DNA of 9,297 bases from Halieaceae bacterium (GCA_003523185.1 DPGN01000008.1:1-9297), one strand, 5' to 3'. Counted from the stretch's first letter, positions 1-7,038 are shown. Notes: a model not told the origin generated them from the sequence alone. Numbers and translations are program-made.

Positions 1-1
1 G

Positions 2-109
2 TTTGATGTTATTGCCGAGGCGGCCATGGACGAGGGTGATGGCTACTTCTGTCCTAGACAGCTTGAGAAGTCGGAGATTCTAAATCTGCTTGAGTCGATT
101 TCAGAATAA
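2..109 (+). CDS. Possible C-terminal end of an unrecognised protein (5' part outside window)
   Basis: A reading frame is open from the window edge to a TAA at 107-109 and gives 35 residues ending LLESISE. The residues look protein-like: an acidic stretch around MDEGDG, an FCP, then an amphipathic helix-like tail EKSEILNLLESI. I do not recognise the family. An open frame this short can occur by chance. Its last 56 bases are antisense to the 3' end of the alpha/beta hydrolase gene, so if it is real the two genes converge and overlap. The hydrolase has no earlier stop, so overlap is unavoidable if both exist. No function can be assigned from this fragment. Confidence 0.35.
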   Translation, partial: FDVIAEAAMDEGDGYFCPRQLEKSEILNLLESISE

Positions 110-983
110 GCGGTGTTGCTAGCCATTGGCTCGCTATCCGCACGGCTTCCCCAAAATGCTCTGAGTCGCCCTCAGAGCATACGAATCCATGGCTCGCCTG
201 CGGCAGGTGTTTGTACGTTATCTTGCAGCCTGATCGGTGAAGCCTCACGGCAAACCGAGCTCCGTCGTCACGAATTGGATCTCGCTCGGCGGTAATGATC
301 AGTGTCCTTGGGAATAGGTTAAGCGTTGTCCGCCGTCCCGGGAACATTCGCTCCAATGCGGGATCAGCCGGTGCCATACCATTCAGATAGGTATCGCAGA
401 ACCATCGCATGCGTCGCGCTGGCACAAGACCCGTTTTAGCGTGCTCGGTGTACGAGGGTAAATCACTGATGTAATGCTGAGTGGCCGGATAGAGCGCCAG
501 ACAGCCGGCGATGCCGTAGCGTTCCTGAAGCTCCAATGTCGAGGCGATGGCAAGGTTTCCGCCAGCGCTATCGCCCGCGAGGATGAACAAGCCGTTGTTA
601 GGGGCGAGATTATCCAAGTTGTCGAGCACCCACTTCGTCGCCTCTAGACAGTCATCGTGCGCTGCCGGGAAGGTGTGGTCTGGGGCAAGCCGATAGTCGA
701 TCGAAATAAGGCTACAGCCGCTATTTAAACTCAGTGCTCGACAAAATCGATCGTGAGTCTCGAGGCTACCCACGACGAAGCCGCCGCCGTGGGCATAAAT
801 CACCATGGGCTTATCCGCATTGCCATGGTACATGCGTAACCCTACCTGGCGGCCGTCAAGCTCCACACAAAGATTGCTGACTGCAACGGGGTCCAGTGGA
901 ACACCATCCCACAGCTTTTCGTGACGGCGCAGGTAGAGATAGCGCGCTGCTCGCGCAATGAACCGGTTAAGCAGCGACGTCAT
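54..983 (-). CDS. HSL-family alpha/beta hydrolase (esterase/lipase-like)
   Basis: Probable cytoplasmic serine esterase of the hormone-sensitive-lipase (bacterial family IV) type, hydrolysing a short acyl or aryl ester; the substrate is unknown. Counting from the longer possible start at 1040, the oxyanion motif HGGG lies at residues 84-87, followed by the family's YRLAP. The nucleophile elbow GDSAGG is at 156-161 (Ser158), the acid is Asp254 in ERDPIRDDG, and the base is His284 in SHGF. The triad is therefore complete. The ATG at 1040 would give 328 residues but overlaps the upstream hydrolase gene by 74 bases and has no ribosome-binding site. I prefer the ATG at 983 (309 residues), which reduces the overlap to 17 bases and has a weak GGAG about 13 bases upstream. 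The gene is second in a two-gene operon with the metallo-hydrolase. No signal peptide is seen. Confidence 0.9.
   Translation of the reverse strand: MTSLLNRFIARAARYLYLRRHEKLWDGVPLDPVAVSNLCVELDGRQVGLRMYHGNADKPMVIYAHGGGFVVGSLETHDRFCRALSLNSGCSLISIDYRLAPDHTFPAAHDDCLEATKWVLDNLDNLAPNNGLFILAGDSAGGNLAIASTLELQERYGIAGCLALYPATQHYISDLPSYTEHAKTGLVPARRMRWFCDTYLNGMAPADPALERMFPGRRTTLNLFPRTLIITAERDPIRDDGARFAVRLHRSGCKITYKHLPQASHGFVCSEGDSEHFGEAVRIASQWLATPLILKSTQADLESPTSQAV
156..180. repeat. Perfect 10-bp inverted repeat inside the hydrolase gene
   Basis: ATGCTCTGAG at 156-165 and CTCAGAGCAT at 171-180 are exact reverse complements separated by 5 bases. On the minus strand the hairpin is followed by TTTT then GGGG, so it resembles a weak intrinsic terminator or mRNA structure about 100 bases before the hydrolase stop codon. 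It encodes the ordinary residues SEGDSEH just after the catalytic SHGF, so the symmetry may be coincidental. Confidence 0.6.
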
Positions 984-2055
984 CTGCGTGGATGAACTCC
1001 GAGTTTGGGTTGGCAGTGTAGGTGTAAAGTCCATCGGCATTGACGTCGCGAGTGACGTTTCCGCGCTGCACCAAGTAGTTCAGGTGCGCAATGGTTTCAC
1101 CTGTGGCCAAGTGCACTTCGTGTTCTTTTAACTCGCGATTAAACAGATGCACGAAGCATTCGGGAACGGTCTTCGCCTCAGCCAAGTTGTTATAGAGCCT
1201 CGCAAGCGATTGACGGTGGCTGTCTATGATCTGGTTGAGGCGTGTTCTCGCGCCTTTGAATGGCGACTGGTGTGCGGGTAGTACCAGCAGATCTTCTGGC
1301 AGAATATCGAGTAGGCGCGTGTTTGAGGACAGCCAATACTCCAACGGGTTCCCATCTGGCTCAGTGGGGAATACCGATACGTTAGGCGTAATTCTTGGGA
1401 GAATTTGGTCACCGGCAATGATGAGCTTTAGGCCCGGGCAATACAGACAGGCGTGCTCGGGAGAGTGGCCTTGGCCGATAACCACCTGCCAATAATGATC
1501 GCCGATATTAATGGTCTCTAGGTCCACAATGCGTCGATAACTGTGTGGCAATGGTTCGGACATTTTTCCAAAGGTGCCAAAACGCTGCTGGTAGCTCGCC
1601 ATCATGTCGTCACTGAACCCCGCGCGTTTGTAAAACTGCAGCGCCGTGCTCGGTACCTCGTCGGAGGTATAACTTAGAAGCAGACTGCCATTTAGGTATT
1701 CACTTCGCGTCATCCACACCTCGCAATCAAAGCGCTCGCAGAGCCATCCGGCTAAACCGATGTGATCGGGGTGCAAGTGGGTGCAAATGACACGAACGAT
1801 GGGCTTTCCTTGCATAAATCCCGTAAAGAGCGACTCCCATTGCGCCTTAGCGCTGTCGAGCTTCATGCAGGTATCCACAACTGTCCAACCGTCTACCTCT
1901 TCGAGCAACCAAATGTTGATGTGGTCGAGCCCGCCTGGCATTTCAAATCGCACCCACCAGACCCCGGGCGCGACTTCGAGTGGCTCACCGTATCCGACGG
2001 GACTCTTTCGTCCCCAGGGATAGACGAGTCCCCTGTATTCTTCGTTCACCAACAT
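967..2055 (-). CDS. Metallo-beta-lactamase-fold hydrolase, LACTB2-like
   Basis: Predicted cytoplasmic dinuclear-metal hydrolase, 362 residues. The metal motif HLHPDH is at residues 93-98. Other ligands are His197 in GHSPEH, Asp216 in AGDQ and His262 in AHQSP, so both metal sites look complete. The C-terminal part, about 295-348 (HEVHLATGETIAHLNYL...), looks like the winged-helix domain of LACTB2-like proteins. Members of this branch include hydrolases of thioesters, lactones and nucleic acids, so the substrate is open. No signal peptide is present, which argues against a periplasmic beta-lactamase. The start is the ATG at 2055, preceded by AAGGAA about 10 bases upstream. It is first in an operon with the alpha/beta hydrolase and divergent from the aminotransferase across a 100-bp region with two palindromes, which suggests shared control. 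Confidence 0.9.
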   Translation of the reverse strand: MLVNEEYRGLVYPWGRKSPVGYGEPLEVAPGVWWVRFEMPGGLDHINIWLLEEVDGWTVVDTCMKLDSAKAQWESLFTGFMQGKPIVRVICTHLHPDHIGLAGWLCERFDCEVWMTRSEYLNGSLLLSYTSDEVPSTALQFYKRAGFSDDMMASYQQRFGTFGKMSEPLPHSYRRIVDLETINIGDHYWQVVIGQGHSPEHACLYCPGLKLIIAGDQILPRITPNVSVFPTEPDGNPLEYWLSSNTRLLDILPEDLLVLPAHQSPFKGARTRLNQIIDSHRQSLARLYNNLAEAKTVPECFVHLFNRELKEHEVHLATGETIAHLNYLVQRGNVTRDVNADGLYTYTANPNSEFIHADDVAA

Positions 2056-2074
2056 TCTTAGGAATTTCCTTGAA

Positions 2075-2088
2075 TAAGAGCGCTCTTA
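2075..2088. promoter_or_regulatory. 14-bp perfect palindrome, putative operator
   Basis: TAAGAGCGCTCTTA is perfectly self-complementary. It lies between the divergent metallo-hydrolase and aminotransferase genes, 20 bases upstream of the hydrolase start. Size and position suit a dimeric repressor such as a TetR- or GntR-type protein, but no such regulator is encoded in the window and the binder is unknown. Its core GAGCGCTC recurs exactly upstream of the TonB-dependent receptor gene. Confidence 0.55.
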
Positions 2089-2103
2089 CCCGATCGGGGT
2101 AAG
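2085..2103. promoter_or_regulatory. Second, near-perfect palindrome in the divergent promoter region
   Basis: CTTACCCGATCGGGGTAAG has arms CTTACCC and GGGGTAAG around GATC, with one extra G as the only imperfection. It shares four bases (CTTA) with the end of the neighbouring 14-bp palindrome. It lies 53 bases upstream of the aminotransferase start, and a TATAAC that could act as a -10 lies at 2130-2135 without a convincing -35. This layout would suit an activator site for the plus-strand genes, a second operator copy, or one composite site. Confidence 0.45.
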
Positions 2104-2143
2104 GCGCCGCCGAGCGTGCTTGTGGACAATATAACCCTCAACT

Positions 2144-2158
2144 GGAGATGATACCGTG
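2144..2158 (+). promoter_or_regulatory. Ribosome-binding site setting a GTG start for the aminotransferase
   Basis: GGAG at 2144-2147 is followed by eight bases and then GTG at 2156-2158. No ATG in the same frame lies nearby; the ATGs at 2148 and 2160 are out of frame. This decides a GTG start. Confidence 0.7.
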
Positions 2159-3523
2159 AATGCGACCCTAGAAACGAATCAGCTACGACAACTTGATCAA
2201 CAGCATCATTTGCATCCGTTCACTGATTTTCGTGATTACGCGGCAAATGGCGGTCGAATTGTAAGCCGTGCTGAGCACATTTACATATACGACTCTGACG
2301 GCAATAAGATTCAAGATGCGATGTCCGGTCTATGGTGCTGCAGTCTTGGCTATAGCCAGGATGGCATCAAAAAAGCGGTCGCTGATCAGTTAATGGAGCT
2401 TCCGTTCTACAACAATTTCTTCAAGTGCTCTAACCAACCGGCCGTCGAGCTAGCGACGCGTCTCTGTGGCATGGCGCCGGCCAACTTTAACAAGGTGTTC
2501 TTTACAAACTCGGGGTCTGAGGCAAACGACACGCAGATCAAATTTGTACACCGGTATTACGAGCTCCTGGGTAAGCCGAGTAAGCGGCTGATTATCAGCA
2601 GGAAGAATGCTTACCACGGCAGCACTATCGCAGCTGCATCTTTGGGTGGCATGAGCACTATGCACGAGCAAACTCAGGGTTTGGATTACATCCGCCACAT
2701 TGAGCAGCCTTACTGGTTCGAGTTAGGTGGCGATATGAGTCCTGACGAGTTTGGGCTATGGGCAGCAAACGAGTTGGCGAAGAAAATAGATGAGCTTGGC
2801 GAGGACAATATCGCAGCGTTCATTGCTGAGCCTATTCAAGGTGCCGGCGGTGTCATCATTCCGCCTGATACCTATTGGCCAGCGGTTCAGAAGATTTTGG
2901 ATGAGCGCGATATCTTGTTTATTTCTGACGAGGTAATTTGTGGCTTTGGCCGGACTGGCAATTTGTTTGGCTTCCAAACTTATGGAACGAAGCCCGACCT
3001 GATCACCTTTGCAAAGGCTGTCACTAATGGCTACATGCCCCTTGGTGGAAGCCTCGTTAGTGACAAAGTGGCCGATGTCTTGCTGGGCCACGGCGGTGAG
3101 TTTGCACATGGTTTGACCTATTCGGGTCACCCAGCCTCATGTGCGGCCGGGCTTGCAACAATGGACGTGCTTCAAAATACGTCTATTCTCGAATCGTCCG
3201 CCAACGACCTGGCACCTTACTTCGCTCAGGCGCTTGAGTCGTTGGTAGATCATCCGGTGGTCGGACAGGTCAGAGCAAAAGGCTTGGTCGCCGCGGTGGA
3301 GCTGGTGAAAGACAAAGGGTCGCGGGAGCGTTTGGCACCGGAGTCTGGGGGTGCCGTATACACCCGTGATAGAGCCATTGAAAACGGACTGATGGTTCGG
3401 CAAACGGGTGATGCGATGATTATGTCGCCACCATTTGTGACATCGACTGAAGAAGTCGATGCGCTCGTCTCAAAACTGACCTCGGCTCTGGATAAGACAG
3501 CGGCGTTTTACAACGTAAAATAG
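2156..3523 (+). CDS. Class III (omega) aminotransferase, PLP-dependent, SpuC-like
   Basis: Transfers an amino group, probably from an omega-amine or omega-amino acid to pyruvate or another keto acid, using pyridoxal phosphate in the cytoplasm. The 455-residue length is normal for the class. The opening LDQQHHLHPFTDF matches my memory of putrescine/cadaverine:pyruvate (SpuC-type) aminotransferases. GSEAND at 120-125 and YHG at 153-155 contribute to the cofactor site, Asp258 in SDEV binds the pyridine nitrogen, and Lys287 in FAKAVTNGY is the Schiff-base lysine. RTG at 266-268 and the family arginine in MVRQTGD near 415 are also present. The start is GTG with a good ribosome-binding site. It is divergent from the two hydrolases and 43 bases ahead of the DUF2878 gene, probably co-transcribed with it. 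The exact amine donor cannot be told from sequence alone. Confidence 0.93.
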   Translation: MNATLETNQLRQLDQQHHLHPFTDFRDYAANGGRIVSRAEHIYIYDSDGNKIQDAMSGLWCCSLGYSQDGIKKAVADQLMELPFYNNFFKCSNQPAVELATRLCGMAPANFNKVFFTNSGSEANDTQIKFVHRYYELLGKPSKRLIISRKNAYHGSTIAAASLGGMSTMHEQTQGLDYIRHIEQPYWFELGGDMSPDEFGLWAANELAKKIDELGEDNIAAFIAEPIQGAGGVIIPPDTYWPAVQKILDERDILFISDEVICGFGRTGNLFGFQTYGTKPDLITFAKAVTNGYMPLGGSLVSDKVADVLLGHGGEFAHGLTYSGHPASCAAGLATMDVLQNTSILESSANDLAPYFAQALESLVDHPVVGQVRAKGLVAAVELVKDKGSRERLAPESGGAVYTRDRAIENGLMVRQTGDAMIMSPPFVTSTEEVDALVSKLTSALDKTAAFYNVK

Positions 3524-3566
3524 CGGCGCGGGCAATCCCTAACAGCGGTCACGCCGTATCAGCCAC

Positions 3567-4061
3567 ATGACGTTGATAGAAAAAACCTGGTTTAACGCCG
3601 TGTGGTTCCAGACCACCTGGTTTAGTTGTGTCCTCGGTAGAGAGGACTGGATGTTGCTGACAGCCGCGCTCATAGCTTTCCACTACGCGGCGGTCGCAGA
3701 TATTCGCTCTGAACTGAATCGAGTACTCCCGTGTGCGGCCCTTGGTATTGGTGTTGATTTTACGCTGGCGATGACCGGTGTTTATGAATTTGGCGCGCCG
3801 TTGTTTCCTCTGTGGATGGTGTGCCTATGGTTTGTTTTTCCAACGGTGTTGCCAAGAGCCATGGCGTTTTTGTCTGAGAGCCGCTGGCGTCCCATTGTTT
3901 TGGGCGCGATCGCCCCTGCCAACTATTTGGCTGGTGCCAAGTTCGGTGCTGTCACATTGCCGCTGGGTGATGTCACCACGATGTTAATTCTGGTGCCGCT
4001 GTGGATGGTGATGCTGCCACTTATGGTGAAGTTCAGTCAGCGGGAGCTTGCAGCACCTTAA
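3567..4061 (+). CDS. DUF2878 family inner-membrane protein
   Basis: A 164-residue, very hydrophobic protein with about six predicted membrane spans, near residues 8-24, 28-44, 53-70, 78-100, 107-127 and 137-155. The N-terminal pattern NAVWFQTTWFSCVLG and the central LGIGVDFTLAMTGVYEF fit my memory of DUF2878, a family of unknown function. In other gammaproteobacteria it sits with cyclopropane-fatty-acid-synthase-like, DUF1365 and chalcone-isomerase-like genes. Here its partner is the chalcone-isomerase-like gene directly downstream, joined by a TAATG overlap. The ATG at 3567 is chosen because the family motif starts within ten residues of it, although its ribosome-binding site is weak. The lipid-gene partners are absent from this window, and an aminotransferase precedes it instead. 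Confidence 0.75.
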   Translation: MTLIEKTWFNAVWFQTTWFSCVLGREDWMLLTAALIAFHYAAVADIRSELNRVLPCAALGIGVDFTLAMTGVYEFGAPLFPLWMVCLWFVFPTVLPRAMAFLSESRWRPIVLGAIAPANYLAGAKFGAVTLPLGDVTTMLILVPLWMVMLPLMVKFSQRELAAP

Positions 4062-4615
4062 TGCCGGTGGCTCGACTACTACTATTTTTGTGTCTCTGCG
4101 GCATCCCGCTCGTAGGGCTGAGCCAAACTGAAGACTTTGAGCCCGCACCTTATGCCTCCGAGGTGCTGACCCTCGAGCAAGCGCGACCGCTTACGCTTGT
4201 GGGAAGCTCGCAATTACGAGTCGCATTTTTTAAGGTCTTTAATTCCAAGTTATTCACTAAAACCGGTCAGTGGGATGATCCCCGTCACTCGTTCCGGTTT
4301 GAGCTCACATATCAACGTAATATCTCCGGAAGTTTTCTGGCAAAGCAGACAGCGAAGGAGTGGGATCATCTGGAGTTTGATGACCCTCGACGATCGGAGT
4401 GGGAAGCAGCGGTCTTGGCTATGTGGCCGGATGTCAAAAGGGGTGACAAGATTGCGTTTGATGTCGACGAGCAAGGCGTCAGCCGTTTTTTCTACAACGG
4501 GACCTGGGTGGGTAGCGTGGAAGATCCTGATTTCGCCCCCGCTTTTATTGCAATTTGGCTGTCTCCAAAAACGTCTCGGCCAGCGCACCGAGAAGGTTTG
4601 CTGGCCGAGCAGTAG
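4061..4615 (+). CDS. Exported chalcone-isomerase-like protein (Chalcone_3 type)
   Basis: A 184-residue protein whose pattern fits the bacterial chalcone-isomerase-like family. VGSSQLRVAFFKVF near 47-60 is the first core strand, followed by LTYQRNISG at 82-90, WPDVKRGDKIAF at 122-133, FYNG at 144-147 and IWLSPKTS at 165-172. Residues 1-21 look like a Sec signal peptide with hydrophobic core LLLFLCLCGIPLVG, so it probably acts in the periplasm. Bacterial members need not be flavonoid isomerases; some relatives bind fatty acids. The ATG at 4061 is chosen over an in-frame ATG at 4001 because it overlaps the DUF2878 stop as TAATG, which is typical of translational coupling, and it exposes the signal peptide. 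The end of the gene contains a hairpin that serves as terminator for the opposite strand. Confidence 0.78.
   Translation: MPVARLLLFLCLCGIPLVGLSQTEDFEPAPYASEVLTLEQARPLTLVGSSQLRVAFFKVFNSKLFTKTGQWDDPRHSFRFELTYQRNISGSFLAKQTAKEWDHLEFDDPRRSEWEAAVLAMWPDVKRGDKIAFDVDEQGVSRFFYNGTWVGSVEDPDFAPAFIAIWLSPKTSRPAHREGLLAEQ
4567..4609 (-). terminator. Intrinsic terminator of the TonB-dependent receptor gene, inside the convergent gene
   Basis: CTCGGCCAGC at 4575-4584 pairs perfectly with GCTGGCCGAG at 4600-4609 around a 15-base loop. On the minus strand the 10-bp GC-rich stem is followed by ACG and then five T (4571-4567). It begins 26 bases after the receptor stop codon. On the plus strand the stem is followed only by a short TTT, so it mainly serves the minus strand. 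It is entirely within the 3' coding end of the chalcone-isomerase-like gene. Confidence 0.75.
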
Positions 4616-4635
4616 GCTTTACCTGAAAGACAATC

Positions 4636-7038
4636 TTAGTCCCAGCTAATTCCTGTTCGGATACCGAAAGTTCTTGGGCGCATGGGGCCGAAGAAGTGCG
4701 ACGGCAAAATTCCACCGTTAGCATTGTAGCCGTCCCACGTGAACTCATTGAAAACGTTCTCAGCGTAGGCTTGCACATACCAGTTGTTATCGGACTCATA
4801 GCCCACGCGTAAATTCGCGACCGAATATGAACTGATCATGCCTTCTGGGTTGCCTTCCCAACTGCCGCCTCGCTCACTCTCGTACGAAATTTCGAAGCTA
4901 CTGTTGATGCTGCCGTTTTGCATGGGGAACTCGACGTCAAGTTTGCCCGCAACCGTAAGCTCGGGCGCCCAGAAAACGCGACTTCCTTCGCAGCCTAATC
5001 CATCGCCCTCGTTGGTTCCATCGATCCCACAGATTTCTGATAAGCCCGTGGCCTCGGTGTCGAGATAGCCGACCGATAGATAAAGCGTGGTGAACTCATT
5101 CATCGCCAACGTGGTAGAAGCTTCAACCCCCGAGCCATCAGTTTGCCCAACATTGAGCACCCGAGCCGAGAACGCATCGATTGATCCGTCCCCATCAGCA
5201 TCAACATCGACGTAGGTAATCACCTGCGCGTCGGTGTAGTCGTAGAAGAACGCGGTGATATCCAGGTTTCCGGCCCCATCTAGGTAAGTAGTCTTGAATC
5301 CTACTTCGTATGAGTCCATTTGCTCCGGACGGAACGTACCGGGTTTATAGCCGTCACTTTGGGTGATGCCCGTTTCGTAGAGTGGCGGAATTCCGGCATC
5401 GTCTTGAATCCAGAAACTACCGAAACCTCCCGACTTGAAGCCCTGTGTGTAGTTGGCGAAGAACATGTTGTCGTCGGTAGGGGTCCACGTAAGTGCAACC
5501 CGAGCTGTTGTATCGCTCCATGACTTCGAGTCTTCTATGTATTCCGCCGTTGCAAAACCATAAGTGAAGTAAGGTCCCAAACCACTCTCTGGCTCGGGCA
5601 CAAGCAACCCAAAGTCTTTGTCATCCTTGGTATATCTCAGGCCAAGAGCGACATTCACGGTATCGGTCAGGTCTCTATCAAGATTGACGTAGGCAGCCCA
5701 GCCGCTATAGCGCCCTTTAATCATGCCGGACTCTTCGAGGTTTCCACTTGCCGAGGGCTCAAAACCTAAATAATAGGTGACGTAATAAAAGTCATTACAG
5801 GTTTCATACGCCGGATTGAAGTAGTAAACCTCGTCGTAGTAACTGTTGTAGTAGTACTGACACATCAGATCTTCCGATCCTACTGCATTAAATGTGGCAT
5901 CAAGATCCTCGTCGTAGTAGGAAACACCCGCATACCAACCAAGCGGTCCATCATCATTACCTGATAATCGGAACTCCTGCTGGAAGTACGTCCCAGACTG
6001 CTGGAATTGGAAGTTGTTGATATTCAGTGGTGTGCCGTCGTAGTCCTCAGAGTAGTAATAGTCGTGATCTTTGTAGCCTGTATTCGATGTCAGCGTGGCA
6101 AAGCCCAGGTCGTAGTCGACAAACACACCAATTGTCGTGAGTTCGCCAACGTCAGCGTCGCCAGAACTAATATCTGAATCCAGTTGTTGATTTGTTCCGC
6201 CGAGTGATGCGTCATCAATTATGTATTCGTCGAACGTGTCCCAGATATCGCCCGTATCGATTGCGCGGTACATCGAACCGGATTGTTTACGATCTTCGTG
6301 ATCGACTACGGTCCGAACAGTGAAATTGTCGGCTTCATAGGTGGTTGACCAGCGGATCGCCCACTTTTCATGATCTATTTCGTCGCGACCGGAGAACACA
6401 TTTCGAGAAAAACCATCTTCTTTGGACGAATAGCCTGCGAGTCGCATTGCGAAGTTGTCGCTAACCGGGATATTGACCGCACCCTCAAAAACGGCGTGGC
6501 CACGTTGCCCAAAGTCGAAGTCGACGAAAGCCTCATTCGAGCCGATCTCCGCTTTCTTGGTGTGGACGCTAAACGCACCACCAATAGAGTTTCTGCCGAA
6601 GAGGAAGCCTTGTGGACCCCGAAGCACCTCTGCTCGCTCCACATCGAATAAACTGGTCACTGCCGCGCCATTGCGCCCCTCGTACAGGTCGTTCTTGAAG
6701 AATGCTGAGGACGGATCGCCACCCACACCAAAATCCTGCGTTCTAACACCTCGGATGCTAACCGCATCGATGTACGAGTCTTGGGAGTTACCGCTGACGC
6801 CGGGTGTGTAAGCAATCAGGTCTTTGACATCGTTGAGATTGGTATCTTCGATGAAGTCTCCAGACAGCGCGGTAATCGCGAGCGGTACGTCCATGATGCC
6901 CTGCTCGCGCTTAGTCGCTGTAACAATGACTTCTTCGAGCGTTTGAGCGGCTGCAGGACCTGTTCCAATCAGGGCTGCAGAGACGGCTAGTGGGAGGATT
7001 AATCGCGAACTGGGTCTGCGGCTATTAGGCTGTGACAT
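4636..7038 (-). CDS. TonB-dependent outer-membrane receptor
   Basis: An 800-residue outer-membrane transporter that takes up an unknown ligand with energy from TonB-ExbBD. Residues 1-31 are a Sec signal peptide ending GPAAAQ. A TonB-box-like EEVIVTA follows at 35-41. The plug domain runs from about 48 to 162 and contains the characteristic GPQGFLFGRNSIGG at 141-154. The rest is a 22-strand barrel ending FGIRTGISWD. Residues 395-423 hold twelve tyrosines between or near Cys393 and Cys414, and residues 322-333 hold five more tyrosines among acidic residues; both are probably outside loops. A DxDxDGxxD calcium-type loop is at 613-621, and Cys670/Cys683 may form a disulfide. The ATG at 7038 has GAGGAAA about 7 bases upstream. 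It lies 109 bases after the sulfotransferase gene with its own likely promoter. The family is certain; the substrate is not. Confidence 0.95.
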   Translation of the reverse strand: MSQPNSRRPSSRLILPLAVSAALIGTGPAAAQTLEEVIVTATKREQGIMDVPLAITALSGDFIEDTNLNDVKDLIAYTPGVSGNSQDSYIDAVSIRGVRTQDFGVGGDPSSAFFKNDLYEGRNGAAVTSLFDVERAEVLRGPQGFLFGRNSIGGAFSVHTKKAEIGSNEAFVDFDFGQRGHAVFEGAVNIPVSDNFAMRLAGYSSKEDGFSRNVFSGRDEIDHEKWAIRWSTTYEADNFTVRTVVDHEDRKQSGSMYRAIDTGDIWDTFDEYIIDDASLGGTNQQLDSDISSGDADVGELTTIGVFVDYDLGFATLTSNTGYKDHDYYYSEDYDGTPLNINNFQFQQSGTYFQQEFRLSGNDDGPLGWYAGVSYYDEDLDATFNAVGSEDLMCQYYYNSYYDEVYYFNPAYETCNDFYYVTYYLGFEPSASGNLEESGMIKGRYSGWAAYVNLDRDLTDTVNVALGLRYTKDDKDFGLLVPEPESGLGPYFTYGFATAEYIEDSKSWSDTTARVALTWTPTDDNMFFANYTQGFKSGGFGSFWIQDDAGIPPLYETGITQSDGYKPGTFRPEQMDSYEVGFKTTYLDGAGNLDITAFFYDYTDAQVITYVDVDADGDGSIDAFSARVLNVGQTDGSGVEASTTLAMNEFTTLYLSVGYLDTEATGLSEICGIDGTNEGDGLGCEGSRVFWAPELTVAGKLDVEFPMQNGSINSSFEISYESERGGSWEGNPEGMISSYSVANLRVGYESDNNWYVQAYAENVFNEFTWDGYNANGGILPSHFFGPMRPRTFGIRTGISWD

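Noticed and set aside
984..1040. The ATG at 1040 as start of the alpha/beta hydrolase
   Set aside because: It has no ribosome-binding site, a 74-base overlap with the upstream gene, and a low-complexity extension lacking family pattern. It is not fully excluded.
4001..4060. The upstream ATG at 4001 as start of the chalcone-isomerase-like gene
   Set aside because: It would add 20 non-family residues before the signal peptide and overlap the DUF2878 gene by 61 bases; the TAATG junction at 4061 fits better.
4091..4105. A lipoprotein signal from the cysteines in LCLCG of the chalcone-isomerase-like protein
   Set aside because: The cysteines lie in the middle of the hydrophobic core rather than at its end, and no proper lipobox is present.
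4197..4649. A 150-codon plus-strand frame
   Set aside because: It overlaps the chalcone-isomerase-like gene in another frame and has no family pattern, while the gene's own frame shows clear family motifs.
6455..6811. A 118-codon plus-strand frame antisense to the receptor
   Set aside because: It is antisense to the plug-domain region of a clear receptor gene, with no ribosome-binding site or family pattern.
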